DNA of 64,000 bases from Spirochaetota bacterium (GCA_023398165.1 JAEWSQ010000007.1:310001-374000); one strand, 5' to 3'. Shown: positions 9,049-17,766, numbered from the stretch's first letter. Notes: generated by a model from the sequence alone, not told the origin. Made by a program: numbers and translations.

Positions 9049-9818
9049 TGAAAAGAAGCTTTATCGGGCGAGCCGCCCCATATTGCGGCGTATTCAACAT
9101 CGGAACCAAGGCGGAAGGCGTAATAAAAATGATGGGGGTATACTGCTCCGTACACACCTGATAATTTGTAATCTGCAACTATGTAGTCCCCGCTTCCCAA
9201 GGCTTCTTTCATGGCTTTGGGGAAATCATATGGTTTGTTAGAAACTGATAATGGATCTGAGGTTTTTATAAAACTCAGCGTTCCCTTTGTTTCCATACCT
9301 CCCAAAATATTTGATAATTTAATCTCAGAAGTATGACCCGAAGCCGCCAATGCAAATACCTGAACTGCAAATCCGCTGCCGACTACAGTCTCTTTATCGA
9401 AGCTTGTTTTACTGGTTTTCATCAGTTTTCCATTCAAATACATTTCAATCATAACCTTACCGTCATTCACATAGTAGTAAAGTCTGTCAATTCCATATTC
9501 TTGAATTTTTTCAGGAGCTGTAATAATCTGCTCCTCTGAAACAAACTGAAAATCCTTTCCAAGTCTGCAAAGAATTCCGGCATACGGAAGTTCTGTTACA
9601 AATTCCCATTCCCCGTCTTTTGTTTTCCTGATGGTTTGTGTTGAAAGATTTTCTACTCTCTGGTTTTTACCTTCTGTAGTCACATTCATCCAGGTGCCTA
9701 CGCCTTCAATGGAAGGTGTTTGTGCAGACAAGTTCTGCACAACAGAACTCCACTTTTCCTGCGCTGCTGTCAGTGCTGCAGCACACAGCATGCAGGTAAT
9801 TACATACATCTTTTTCAC
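9033..9818 (-). CDS. exported protein of unknown function heading the exporter operon
   Basis: The 261 aa open with a clear signal peptide (MKKMYVITCMLCAAALTAAQ, cut about residue 19) and no lipobox, then a soluble domain with mixed beta-strand character. I see no named family; distant LolA-like periplasmic carriers are a thought because of the LolD-like neighbour, but no motif supports that. It is the first gene of the minus cluster and overlaps the ATPase gene. Its promoter must lie in 9819-10034, shared with the divergent LuxR-type regulator. Confidence 0.72.
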   Translation of the reverse strand: MKKMYVITCMLCAAALTAAQEKWSSVVQNLSAQTPSIEGVGTWMNVTTEGKNQRVENLSTQTIRKTKDGEWEFVTELPYAGILCRLGKDFQFVSEEQIITAPEKIQEYGIDRLYYYVNDGKVMIEMYLNGKLMKTSKTSFDKETVVGSGFAVQVFALAASGHTSEIKLSNILGGMETKGTLSFIKTSDPLSVSNKPYDFPKAMKEALGSGDYIVADYKLSGVYGAVYPHHFYYAFRLGSDVEYAAIWGGSPDKASFQWRTK

Positions 9819-9928
9819 GGTATCTCCTTTAGCGGTGCAGACAGAGTTTCTTTTTCTTCCTGCAGCCGGCGTACTTGAACTATTGCGTTCACGATACCTA
9901 TTTAACGCCTGGAAGGATCTGCAGTGCT

Positions 9929-9974
9929 ATAGGAATCGGGTCATGGTGTGTGTATGTATGAATAGGAATCGGGT
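9929..9974 (+). promoter_or_regulatory. pair of direct repeats, candidate operator
   Basis: ATAGGAATCGGGT occurs at 9929-9941 and again at 9962-9974, 33 bases apart (about three helical turns), in the divergent gap between the exporter operon and the LuxR-type regulator. Such spacing fits cooperative binding by one regulator on the same DNA face. Binding by the adjacent LuxR-type protein is inference. Confidence 0.45.
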
Positions 9975-10007
9975 AACATACACATTGATCTCCTGGAAAT
10001 CATGTAC

Positions 10008-10036
10008 TTGACGGTAATTGCTGCATAAATTACTAT
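10008..10036 (+). promoter_or_regulatory. promoter of the LuxR-type gene, predicting a leaderless mRNA
   Basis: TTGACG (10008-10013), a 17-base spacer, and TACTAT (10031-10036). Transcription would begin around 10043-10044, exactly at the second in-frame ATG. This promoter overlaps the first ATG (10035), which argues that 10044 is the real start. Confidence 0.55.
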
Positions 10037-10043
10037 GAACAGT

Positions 10044-11078
10044 ATGACAACAGGTGTTTTAGCGGCTTTTCAGGTTCTCATTTTAATAGGAAGTTTTTCA
10101 TCAGTTATCCTGTTATACATATTATGGAAAAAAACAGAGTCTTCTCTTGCAAAAAGTGTATTTCAGTTTTATGGTGTTTTCTTTGTAATACTTTTTGTAA
10201 GTTTTTCATTAAACTGGATTATTACAGTTTTATTTAACAAAAATAACGCAGTATACTCTTCCAGTTTTTCTTTTTACGGACAGCCCCGCCTGTTTGCATA
10301 TTTTTATCCTCTCATACTCATTCTGAATTTGTTTTCTCCTGCTCTGCTGCCTCCCTTCGCAGCCGGAATACTGCAAGAGCTATTCTCTTTGGAAGTATTT
10401 GGAAAAATCAAGAAGGTAATTACCTATGTATGCATAGGTTTAGTTATTTCTGCTGAAATTTTTACTGCAGTCTTATTTCTATTCAATTATCTGGGTAAAC
10501 CTTTGGGAATGATTACACTGATCAGTACCGCATTTTCTATTTTCTTTGCAATAATTGTCTATGGAGGATTGGGCTGTATAAGCATCATTACACTCATTTT
10601 ATTACCCTCTTTGGAAAAAGGAATAATAAAATCTGTGCTCAAATCTTTTTTGACTCTAATCGGCGTTTTCCTCCCTCTGATTGCGTTTGAGCAGATTTCA
10701 TATACACTTAAAGATGCTTCAACCTTTTTCCAACAGTACTACACAATGTTCCCCTCGGGATTTCAGTTTCAATGGTTTATGTTTTTAGGAATATCAATAC
10801 TCTGTCATTTTAATGTTTTAAAAGCATTAATGCATCTGGAACCTGTTTTACCGGCTGTCCCGATGCAAAAGCCTATTGACAGAATACGAGAAGCTAATCT
10901 TCTTTCTGCAAGAGAAATTGAGATTATTGAACATTCCATAACAGGAATTTCGAATAAAGAGATTGCCCTCCTTTTAAATATTTCACATGCAACGGTAAAG
11001 AATCATCTGTCAAATGCCTATAAAAAATTAGGCGTTTCGAGCCGCTGGGATTTATTAAAGGATCCAAAACTAGACTGA
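10044..11078 (+). CDS. membrane-anchored LuxR-family transcriptional regulator
   Basis: About 345 aa with seven or so hydrophobic segments (from residue 5 to about 265) followed by a cytoplasmic LuxR/GerE helix-turn-helix: LSAREIEIIEHSITGISNKEIALLL then NISHATVKNHLSNAYKKLGV (about 290-335). A membrane sensor fused directly to a DNA-binding domain can respond to envelope state or a lipid-phase ligand without a kinase. It is divergent from the exporter/serine hydrolase operon and is its most likely controller. An ATG at 10035 gives three more residues but overlaps the predicted -10 box. Confidence 0.85.
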   Translation: MTTGVLAAFQVLILIGSFSSVILLYILWKKTESSLAKSVFQFYGVFFVILFVSFSLNWIITVLFNKNNAVYSSSFSFYGQPRLFAYFYPLILILNLFSPALLPPFAAGILQELFSLEVFGKIKKVITYVCIGLVISAEIFTAVLFLFNYLGKPLGMITLISTAFSIFFAIIVYGGLGCISIITLILLPSLEKGIIKSVLKSFLTLIGVFLPLIAFEQISYTLKDASTFFQQYYTMFPSGFQFQWFMFLGISILCHFNVLKALMHLEPVLPAVPMQKPIDRIREANLLSAREIEIIEHSITGISNKEIALLLNISHATVKNHLSNAYKKLGVSSRWDLLKDPKLD

Positions 11079-11150
11079 AAAACCAGGTAAAAAGTTTAAT
11101 ATCACACCCCGTATACTGAACCCGCTGTCTTCTGGAAAGATATTTTATTC

Positions 11151-11214
11151 TTGACATACTGTATAATACACAGTATAGTATAAGCAATAGTGAAATATAT
11201 AACACTATAGTGTT
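11151..11214 (+). promoter_or_regulatory. PadR promoter with two palindromic operators
   Basis: TTGACA (11151-11156), 17 bases, TATAGT (11174-11179). An inverted repeat ATACTGT-N7-ACAGTAT (11156-11176) fills the spacer, and a perfect 14-base palindrome AACACTATAGTGTT (11201-11214) lies just after the expected start near 11186. PadR proteins usually repress their own operons through such sites; autoregulation is inferred. Confidence 0.65.
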
Positions 11215-11240
11215 GCATCAGCATTCCATCAGAGGTGCCT

Positions 11241-11594
11241 ATGGAAAATGAAGAGATTATTGCAGGTTTTCTGCAGGAGCTGAGAAGGGGTACAATAGTG
11301 CTTGCCGTATTAAGTCAGCTTAAAAACCAAATGTACGGGTATTCTCTCGTGCAGATTCTGGGAGAAAAGGGAATGCCGGTTGAGGCAAATACATTGTACC
11401 CCCTCCTGCGCCGCCTTGAATCCCAGGGGCTTTTACAAAGTTTATGGGAAACAACGGGAGCTAAACCCCGGAAGTACTATTCAATTACAGAGCAGGGAAA
11501 AAGTGTGTATGACCTTCTCCTGTCGCAATGGGAGAAAGTATCATTGGGGATGAATGATTTACTGTATCAGAACAAAGGAGGAAGCGATGAGTAA
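11241..11594 (+). CDS. PadR-family transcriptional regulator
   Basis: Winged-helix repressor of the PadR family, 117 aa from the ATG at 11241, which has an AGAGG ribosome-binding site five bases upstream; a GTG at 11235 would add two residues but sits inside that site. Core motifs: LRRGTIVLAVLSQLKNQMYG (helix 1-2), VEANTLYPLLRRLESQGLL (recognition helix and wing) and KPRKYYSITEQGKSV. It overlaps the next gene by eight bases, the standard PadR-HAAS pairing, where the second gene encodes a membrane protein under PadR control. The effector is unknown. Confidence 0.93.
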   Translation: MENEEIIAGFLQELRRGTIVLAVLSQLKNQMYGYSLVQILGEKGMPVEANTLYPLLRRLESQGLLQSLWETTGAKPRKYYSITEQGKSVYDLLLSQWEKVSLGMNDLLYQNKGGSDE

Positions 11595-12645
11595 GGAACA
11601 TAAAGAAAACGGAAAAACAGGCAAAGCTGATGATCTTATTAACCGCTATATCTATGCGGTTGGAAGACTTCTTCCGTTAAAAAATAGAAAAGAGATAGAG
11701 GAAGAAATACGCAGTCTTATATCGGATATGCTTGAGCAGCGGCTCTCAGAAGCAGGAAAGACATTTATTGAAAAGGATATACAGGATGTCCGTCTTGTGC
11801 TGACGGAGCTCGGCCTTCCGTCAAGTCTTGCAGGAAAATACCGGAACGACAGAGACTCATACCTCATAGGACCTGCATATTACCCGCAGTATATTTTATT
11901 GTTAAAGATTGTAATGGCTGCCCTAACATTCGGTCTTACGCTTGCAGCGGTGCTCGGGGCAGTTTTCAGTGAAAATATTGCACAGGATATGGGATCAGTG
12001 CCGCAGTATATACCCCTGTGGCTTACCTTTCTCGCAAATCTTTTCTTCTCTATAGTGAACGGCGCCTTCTGGGCTTTCGGGATGATAACGCTTATGTTTG
12101 TTATTTTCCAAAAGAAGGGTATTAATTTTTCTATGAGCGAAGAGTCTTTGGATGCTCTTCCGGAAGTACCGCAGAAAAAAGAAACATACGGCAAAGTGGA
12201 AAGTATTGTATCAATTGTGTTTTCGGTTATCTTTTTTGTGCTGTTCCTGACAGCAAGCGGAATCTTTCGGGTGTTTGATGACAAGGGACTCAATTTTCCT
12301 GTATTTCTCTCTGAGGTAATTCAAAGCAGATGGCTCTTTCTTACGGTAATACTTTTGTGTTCCGTTATGCGTGATGTTATACGGCTTTATGCATATAAAA
12401 GAACGCTTAAAACCTTTGCAGCAGGTTTTATCTGCAATAGTATAGCTGTTCCGTTTACAATTCTACTACTCTCTGACGGGAAGATATTCAACCCGGAGTT
12501 TTACTCATTTATGTCTTCTCTATTTGCCGAAGATCTTCCATCACTATCTGTCTTTTTCAGCAGTATCTCTCTGTTTTTGATGGGACTGGTACTTTTTGCG
12601 TTACTTCTTGATATAGTGGACGACTTTGTACGGGCAGAAAAATAA
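11587..12645 (+). CDS. HAAS-domain membrane protein, partner of PadR
   Basis: Starts at the ATG at 11587, preceded by AAAGGAGGAAG; upstream in-frame codons to 11554 lie within padR and are not needed. Residues about 12-75 form a HAAS signalling domain (RYIYAVGRLLPLKNRKEIEE followed by RSLISDMLEQRL), after which come about six or seven TM segments to the C-terminus, 352 aa in all. HAAS proteins are nearly always encoded after a PadR repressor and are thought to sense or control envelope processes. Function in this organism is not shown. Confidence 0.85.
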   Translation: MSKEHKENGKTGKADDLINRYIYAVGRLLPLKNRKEIEEEIRSLISDMLEQRLSEAGKTFIEKDIQDVRLVLTELGLPSSLAGKYRNDRDSYLIGPAYYPQYILLLKIVMAALTFGLTLAAVLGAVFSENIAQDMGSVPQYIPLWLTFLANLFFSIVNGAFWAFGMITLMFVIFQKKGINFSMSEESLDALPEVPQKKETYGKVESIVSIVFSVIFFVLFLTASGIFRVFDDKGLNFPVFLSEVIQSRWLFLTVILLCSVMRDVIRLYAYKRTLKTFAAGFICNSIAVPFTILLLSDGKIFNPEFYSFMSSLFAEDLPSLSVFFSSISLFLMGLVLFALLLDIVDDFVRAEK

Positions 12646-12646
12646 A

Positions 12647-12675
12647 TCGACAGTTCAGTGCTAATCGGGTATACT
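12647..12675 (+). promoter_or_regulatory. promoter predicting a leaderless phosphatase mRNA
   Basis: TCGACA (12647-12652), exactly 17 bases, TATACT (12670-12675), then seven bases to the ATG at 12683. The expected transcription start coincides with the start codon, and no Shine-Dalgarno sequence is present. Confidence 0.6.
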
Positions 12676-12682
12676 CATTCTT

Positions 12683-13795
12683 ATGATACAATATCCCGAT
12701 TACGCAGACTGCCTTGTTAACCTTACTAATTCAATCTATGCGTTTTACGGTGTTAAACCGCTTCATACCACGCTGCCGGAAGCAGATGCGCTTCTCGGTA
12801 AAAATCCCCGTCATGTTGCGGTTATTCTTCTTGACGGTTTGGGTATTGCAGTATTGAACCGGTATCTTAGCGAAGACAGTTTCTTACGCCGTCATCTGAT
12901 TCATGAATACTCGTCGGTTTTTCCCCCCACGACTACCGCAGCATTAACCAGTCTGGAATCAGGTCTTGAACCTGTTGAACACGGGTGGCTGGGCTGGTCA
13001 TTATATTTTCCTGAAGAGGATAAGGTCATTAATGCTTTTTACAATACAATTAAAGATAGTAATATTCAGGCGGCTCCGTATCATGCTGCAAAGAAATATT
13101 TTGACTATAAAAGCATTTATAGTCAAATAGACGAAACTCATTCAGCGTCGGTCCACAGGATTTATCCCTTCGGTCAAAATCCCTTTCCTGTTCTCGATGA
13201 CTGGTGTAATGAAATAGAGCGGGTTATCCGGGAGGAGAAGGGAAGGGGTTTTACCGTAGCTTACTGGGGAGATCCCGATTATTCTCTGCACAGGTATGGA
13301 TCAGAGGATCAGAAGGTCAGGTTTGTGGTGAAGGAACTTAATAAGAAAATTGAAAAGCTCTGCTCAAAACTTAAAGATACCCTTGTATTCATTACAGCCG
13401 ATCACGGCCACACCGATATTGAAAACATTCTCCTCTCTGATTACCCGGAACTCACTGCGATGCTTAAACGACCTGCTGCTCTGGAACCCCGTTCAGTAAG
13501 CTTTTTTGTGAAAGACGGCTGTATAGTACCCTTTAAGAAGCTGTTTCTGAAGCTTTTCGGCAAAGACTTTATTCTTTTAACAAAAGATGAGGTTCTCGGA
13601 AAAAAACTCTTTGGTACCGCTGCTCTCGAAAAACATACATTGAAAAAACACACTGCCAGCATTGGAGATTTCCTAGCGGTTGCATCAGGCAGTAAGGCTC
13701 TCCTGTGGAGTGAAAACTCAAACCGGTTTAAAAGCCACCACGCAGGTATAACAAAAGAAGAAATGAGCATACCGCTCATTGCTGTGGAAACATAA
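12683..13795 (+). CDS. alkaline phosphatase superfamily protein (nucleotide pyrophosphatase/phosphodiesterase-like)
   Basis: Metal-dependent hydrolase, 370 aa, no signal peptide, so cytoplasmic. Motifs of the superfamily are complete: VILLDGLG (about 47-54, first metal Asp), FPPTTTAALTSLESGLEP with the Thr nucleophile (about 80-97), and TADHGHTD (about 239-246) for the second metal pair. This group cleaves phosphodiesters or pyrophosphates; the exact substrate is not visible. It has its own promoter immediately before the start codon. Confidence 0.88.
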   Translation: MIQYPDYADCLVNLTNSIYAFYGVKPLHTTLPEADALLGKNPRHVAVILLDGLGIAVLNRYLSEDSFLRRHLIHEYSSVFPPTTTAALTSLESGLEPVEHGWLGWSLYFPEEDKVINAFYNTIKDSNIQAAPYHAAKKYFDYKSIYSQIDETHSASVHRIYPFGQNPFPVLDDWCNEIERVIREEKGRGFTVAYWGDPDYSLHRYGSEDQKVRFVVKELNKKIEKLCSKLKDTLVFITADHGHTDIENILLSDYPELTAMLKRPAALEPRSVSFFVKDGCIVPFKKLFLKLFGKDFILLTKDEVLGKKLFGTAALEKHTLKKHTASIGDFLAVASGSKALLWSENSNRFKSHHAGITKEEMSIPLIAVET

Positions 13796-13845
13796 CACTA
13801 TAGATGTTTCCGGTTCATTCAACTATTATTACTTAGGAGAGGAAA

Positions 13846-15279
13846 ATGACAAAGAAAAAAGTTTTATGGTTAAGCTGTGCAGTACTGGCAGTGTTCCTGG
13901 TTTCATGTGAATCACTTGCAGAAAACATGGAACAAAACAGGCTCCGCCAGGCGGAAGCAGAAAGAGCACAGAGACTTGAAGACCTATGGAGATCCGGGAA
14001 CTCAGAAACCGGTTCCGGTTTAACAAATTGGGTTGGAAACGTTATTGAACTAATAGAAGGCGAAAATGAACACAACCTTACTTTTGCAGATAAAGTAAAA
14101 TGGCTGCGCCGTGCATCAAGCATCAGTATTAATAACAATCGTACAGATCTTTTGCCTCAGATCCGCGCCTGCGGAAGCAGAGTATTTAATTCGGTTCCCC
14201 TTGAAAACATATACCCGCCTCCCCAATTGTCTCAAAATGAGAGTGATTACAGTCTGGGAGAAAATACAATATCAGCTCAATATTTTTTCATTAAAACAGG
14301 GAAATAAAGAATTTCTTAAAAATGAGGATCCTTCTTTATGGATGGAAGATAGAGAAGCGGTTATTGTTCTTGAGCGGTATATTGGTTTCATGAAAGATGC
14401 CATGCAGAATTGGCAAATCCTGATTATACCGTTAAAGACTGCATGTTTCGTTATACCTCGGGATATACTAGCGGTAACGGCAGTAAAGCAGTCGATCTGC
14501 TGCGCGAAGATGCTGTATTTCTCGAGCCTTTTGCAAGCGAACTTTCACAGGCGTACAGGGATGCATCAGATACACTTTTAAAAGAAGTGTATACACGGTT
14601 TTTTTATAAGGAAGATAATGAGTTTTTTAGAAAAGATTTTTATAAATTATACCCTGAATCTAAGGCATTTGAAAAAGATACGAGCCTTTTACTCAATGCC
14701 ATAATCTCTGCGGAAAATGCAGGAATGGAGGAAAGAACCGCAGAATTATATGCAATGGCAGGTGACAGCAGTGTACTTGCGAAATATAAGGATAAGCAGA
14801 AAGAGAAAGTCAGACAAAAAGCATTAGAAACAATACCAGTACTAGAGCAGCGCATTCCGATTCTCATAAGTCAATTAGATAGAGAGATAACGAAGTATTC
14901 GTATCAAAGTCATCTATCAGAATTACAAAAAATTACACTGGAGCTGGATTCCTGCAGACGTGTAATTCCTGATGAGTATATGAATGAAGACCTTTTTACC
15001 GTGATGGCGGATACGTATATGCTGTTAACTTCACAGTACTCGCAAATTGCCTTACTTATTGTTGAAATAAAAGCAGAAAATGAGACAGAACAGCAGAAAC
15101 AGATAAAACAATTATACCAATGTACATTAGCAGGCAAGAATACCGCTGCAGCAGCTGGCCATTATTATTGGATGATTGGAGACTCCGTGAATGATGATCT
15201 TATGACAAGGTTGCAGCTGAAATTGGAGAATGACCGTTTACAACTTCTTAAAGCATACCCTGCTGCGGCAAACCCTTGA
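13846..15279 (+). pseudogene. lipoprotein gene with two compensating frameshifts
   Basis: The reading frame opens with a lipoprotein signal peptide (LWLSCAVLAVFLVSC, Cys about residue 22) preceded by AGGAGAGG. It runs in one frame to the T6 run at 14283-14288, where removing one T moves it into the frame encoding QGNKEFLKNEDPSLW and avoids the stop at 14305-14307. Near 14408 adding one base returns it to the original frame (LANPDYTVKDCMFRYTSG), which continues to 15279. The reconstructed product is about 477 aa, mostly helical, of unknown family. The two changes cancel within about 125 bases, so this is either a recent pseudogene or a pair of sequencing errors. A translation restart at TTG 14410 is possible but weak. 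Confidence 0.6.
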
Positions 15280-15364
15280 TCCCGGTTTTAAAAGAAGATG
15301 AGTGATTTAAATTGACTTAGTTCAGAAATGGTTTAACATGAATCTATTAGTATAGGAGTATAGT

Positions 15365-16033
15365 ATGGCAGAAAAGAAGCTTGATGATTTTTTTACGTGT
15401 GTAATGAGAGAGAAGGATTTTATTGCTGCATATAAGTTATTTATTGAGGGTTTTGATGTCAATTGTCAGCATGATGAATGGAATTATTATCCAGTAGAAG
15501 CGGTAACGTATACATTATCAGGAATCGCATCAGATAAAGATTCAGAAAACTACAACTCTGGAATTCAGCTGCTTGATGCTCTATTGGCTAAGGGTGTTCG
15601 GATAACGTGTACCGCATTTACGAAATGCCCGGACATAGATATTCTGAAACACCTTATCCCGTATTGTACGAATATTAATAGTATAAATCCTCAATACGGA
15701 TGGACAGCGCTTTCATACGCAGTAACATACGGATCTTCAATTGATCTGGTGAAATTTTATCTTGAGAATGGTGCTGATCCGAATATACAAAATGTGAAAC
15801 AAAATGGTTTTACTTCCCTTCATCTTGCGATCCGTGAAAACAAAAAAGAAATTGTTAAATTGCTGCTTAATTCCGGGGCAAATCAAAATATCCCTTATAA
15901 TGACGGTACTACTATGGATTTAGCAACGTACGAAGTAAATGATCCGGATGTTATACGCTGGTTAAAGAACGGCAAAACCGATGATTATGTAAAACCCAAA
16001 TCTTTCTTTTCCAGGTTGTCTGGAAAAAAATAA
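15365..16033 (+). CDS. ankyrin-repeat protein
   Basis: 222 aa without a signal peptide. At least three ankyrin units are visible in the second half: GWTALSYAVTYGSSIDLVKF (about 117-136), NGFTSLHLAIRENKKEIVKLLL, and DGTTMDLATYEVNDPDVI. The first 110 residues look like more degenerate repeats. Ankyrin folds bind protein partners, so this is likely a cytoplasmic adaptor. Its GAGTATAGT leader contains GGAG close to the start at 15365. Confidence 0.85.
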   Translation: MAEKKLDDFFTCVMREKDFIAAYKLFIEGFDVNCQHDEWNYYPVEAVTYTLSGIASDKDSENYNSGIQLLDALLAKGVRITCTAFTKCPDIDILKHLIPYCTNINSINPQYGWTALSYAVTYGSSIDLVKFYLENGADPNIQNVKQNGFTSLHLAIRENKKEIVKLLLNSGANQNIPYNDGTTMDLATYEVNDPDVIRWLKNGKTDDYVKPKSFFSRLSGKK

Positions 16034-16093
16034 TTCTTTACGCTGCGATATTATTTACTGCTGCACCCTCTGCTCATTTGACGAGTGAAGTGA

Positions 16094-16165
16094 GGATGAG
16101 CCGCGAGACGTCGCAGCGGCGATGCTCTCTGTTGTGCCCAATACATTCCGAAGGAATGCATGAGC
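16094..16165 (-). repeat. dispersed repeat R2, copy A (reverse orientation)
   Basis: Read on the minus strand it matches copies at 34677-34747, 41785-41820 and 51517-51577: a short hairpin ATTCCTTCGGAAT, then GTATTGGGCACA, then a block like CGCTGCGACGTCTCGC and CTCATC. It lies between the ankyrin gene and the tatD promoter. The ORF reading through it (16078-16281) is not convincing as a gene. Confidence 0.7.
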
Positions 16166-16192
16166 CAAGGGGCAAAACTTTTTCTCCACCAT

Positions 16193-16221
16193 TTGATACT
16201 TTTGTTTTTTTAAGATATTAT
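16193..16221 (+). promoter_or_regulatory. tatD promoter, nearly leaderless
   Basis: TTGATA (16193-16198), 17 bases, TATTAT (16216-16221), then eight bases to the ATG at 16230. The predicted start is one or two bases before the start codon. There is no ribosome-binding site. Confidence 0.6.
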
Positions 16222-16229
16222 GAAACCCT

Positions 16230-17126
16230 ATGTATGGCGATTCCCATTTTCACCTTTCCTATCTCGATTCATACGGCATAGACACTTCTTCTATGATGCG
16301 TTCTTTTGCACAGGAGAAGACTCCTTTTCTCCTGGATATAGGAACCTACTGCGACGATCTTCCAAAACGCATTTCTCTTGCAGAATCTATTCTTTCTTCA
16401 TTTACAGCGGACGAAAAAGATGCGCAGGATCATATAAAAAAGAATCTTTACTTTGCATCAGGCATCTGGCCTGCTCCGGAAGCTATTGCTGACCGTTTTT
16501 CCCAGACTGCAGAACTGGAACACCAGATTCAGTCTTTTTTGAAAAACGGTTCTTCATCTTTTGCAGGCTCTTCTCTCATAGCCGTCGGAGAATGCGGTCT
16601 TGATCATCATTGGAATCCAGACGGTCCCGATAACCGCGATAAAGGAGTATTTTCTGCCTCTCTACTCAAGGCGGAAGCTGAAATGTTTGAAATGCACCTT
16701 GAACTTGGAAAAAAACTTACGCTTCCGGTAATAGTTCACAGCCGCGATGCGTTTGACGGAACCTTGTCATGCATAAAAAACTGCACATACCACAAAGGAA
16801 TAATTCACTGCTACTCGTACGGGCTTGAAGAGGCAAAGGCATTTATTGATTTAGGCTGGTATATTTCTTTTTCAGGTTCTGTCACGTATACAAAGAGAAG
16901 TAAACTTGAATCAATGAATGAACTTTTACGATACGTTCCCAAGGACCGCCTGCTTCTGGAAACAGACGCACCCTATTTAGCTCCTGTTCCGAACCGGGGA
17001 AAAACAAACACGCCCCTTTTTATAAAAGATACGTATTCTTTCGTTTCACAGGCATTATGTATGGATACAGCATCTCTGTCTGCTGTTGTAAAAAACAATT
17101 TTACCCGACTATTTTGTTTGGACTGA
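16230..17126 (+). CDS. tatD: TatD-family metal-dependent deoxyribonuclease
   Basis: TIM-barrel hydrolase with 3'-5' DNase activity in characterised members. Metal ligands: DSHFHL (4-9), GECGLDHHW (about 130-138), VIVHSRDAFD (about 167-176), GIIHCYSYG (about 190-198) and LLLETDAPYLAP (about 252-263). Length 298 aa is a little above the usual 255-265, with extra sequence at 75-125. Its stop overlaps the convergent small gene by 18 bases. Confidence 0.93.
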   Translation: MYGDSHFHLSYLDSYGIDTSSMMRSFAQEKTPFLLDIGTYCDDLPKRISLAESILSSFTADEKDAQDHIKKNLYFASGIWPAPEAIADRFSQTAELEHQIQSFLKNGSSSFAGSSLIAVGECGLDHHWNPDGPDNRDKGVFSASLLKAEAEMFEMHLELGKKLTLPVIVHSRDAFDGTLSCIKNCTYHKGIIHCYSYGLEEAKAFIDLGWYISFSGSVTYTKRSKLESMNELLRYVPKDRLLLETDAPYLAPVPNRGKTNTPLFIKDTYSFVSQALCMDTASLSAVVKNNFTRLFCLD

Positions 17127-17363
17127 TTTTTTTTCTGTAATAAAATGTTCGTATGCTGCTATGCTTGCGGCAAGTACGGTATCTCCCAGCGGTCCCCGTC
17201 CTACCCAGTCGCTGCCTTCATTAATATAAAGACCGTCAAGAATTCCCTGTAAATCTTCTATTGTGCACGATGGATCGTGTTCACAGCGCCGCTGAAGTCC
17301 CCGTAATTCTTCTTCGAAAACCTCGTTGTATTTATCATCTATCCATTGTGTTGATTCACTCAT
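17109..17363 (-). CDS. small conserved-looking protein of unknown function
   Basis: 84 aa, acidic in the first half (KYNEVFEEELRGLQRR), no signal peptide, no TM segment, two cysteines (CEHDPSC). No known family recognised. It is convergent with tatD, overlapping it by 18 bases, and divergent from the TrpR-like repressor. Codon use and the lack of a competing ORF support a real gene; function cannot be stated. Confidence 0.6.
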   Translation of the reverse strand: MSESTQWIDDKYNEVFEEELRGLQRRCEHDPSCTIEDLQGILDGLYINEGSDWVGRGPLGDTVLAASIAAYEHFITEKKSVQTK

Positions 17364-17411
17364 GGAAAGAATATACTGTTTTTTTTACGGGTTATCAAGT
17401 ATACTTATGAT

Positions 17412-17738
17412 ATGAAACAAACCGATATTTCCGTCATCAGCGATGATGATATTCATGAAAGATCCCAAAAAGGACTGGATCAGCTTTTAAAAGCTGTGGC
17501 CTCTGTTGATGATCCTTTATTTTTAAAAGATTTTTTTACCTGTTTATTCACTCCTGCAGAGCTTCACGATATTGGCAAAAGATGGCTTTTAGTCAGTGAA
17601 ATTGAAAAAGGAACAACTCAGCGTGATATTGCCAGGATGTTCAGGATGAGTTTGTGCAAAATTACCAGAGGATCGCGGGAACTTAAGAAAGAAGGGAGCG
17701 CCTTCCGCCGCATGCTCGATATTTCAAAAAAAATATAA
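17412..17738 (+). CDS. TrpR/YerC-type transcriptional repressor
   Basis: 108 aa of the TrpR-like superfamily. The helix-turn-helix lies in the second half: LFTPAELHDIGKRWLLVSEI, then GTTQRDIARMFRMSLCKITRG (about 75-95). In E. coli TrpR binds tryptophan; the YerC branch in other bacteria lacks clear tryptophan dependence. No trp genes are nearby, so the regulon is unknown. A TATACT box (17400-17405) ends six bases before the ATG with no ribosome-binding site, which suggests a leaderless mRNA, although no good -35 is present. Confidence 0.88.
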   Translation: MKQTDISVISDDDIHERSQKGLDQLLKAVASVDDPLFLKDFFTCLFTPAELHDIGKRWLLVSEIEKGTTQRDIARMFRMSLCKITRGSRELKKEGSAFRRMLDISKKI

Positions 17739-17742
17739 AAAA

Positions 17743-17760
17743 GGGCTGTTTTCACAGCCC
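17743..17760 (-). terminator. intrinsic terminator of the large ankyrin gene
   Basis: GGGCTG (17743-17748), a six-base loop, CAGCCC (17755-17760). On the minus strand the stem is followed by TTTTTTATATTTTTTTT, so it ends transcription of the ankyrin lipoprotein gene. It lies just after the TrpR-like gene and may also act weakly in the other direction. Confidence 0.85.
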
Positions 17761-17766
17761 TGTGTT

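Noticed and set aside
16078..16281. 67-codon ORF on the plus strand
   Set aside because: It consists mainly of repeat R2 and the tatD promoter, without a ribosome-binding site.
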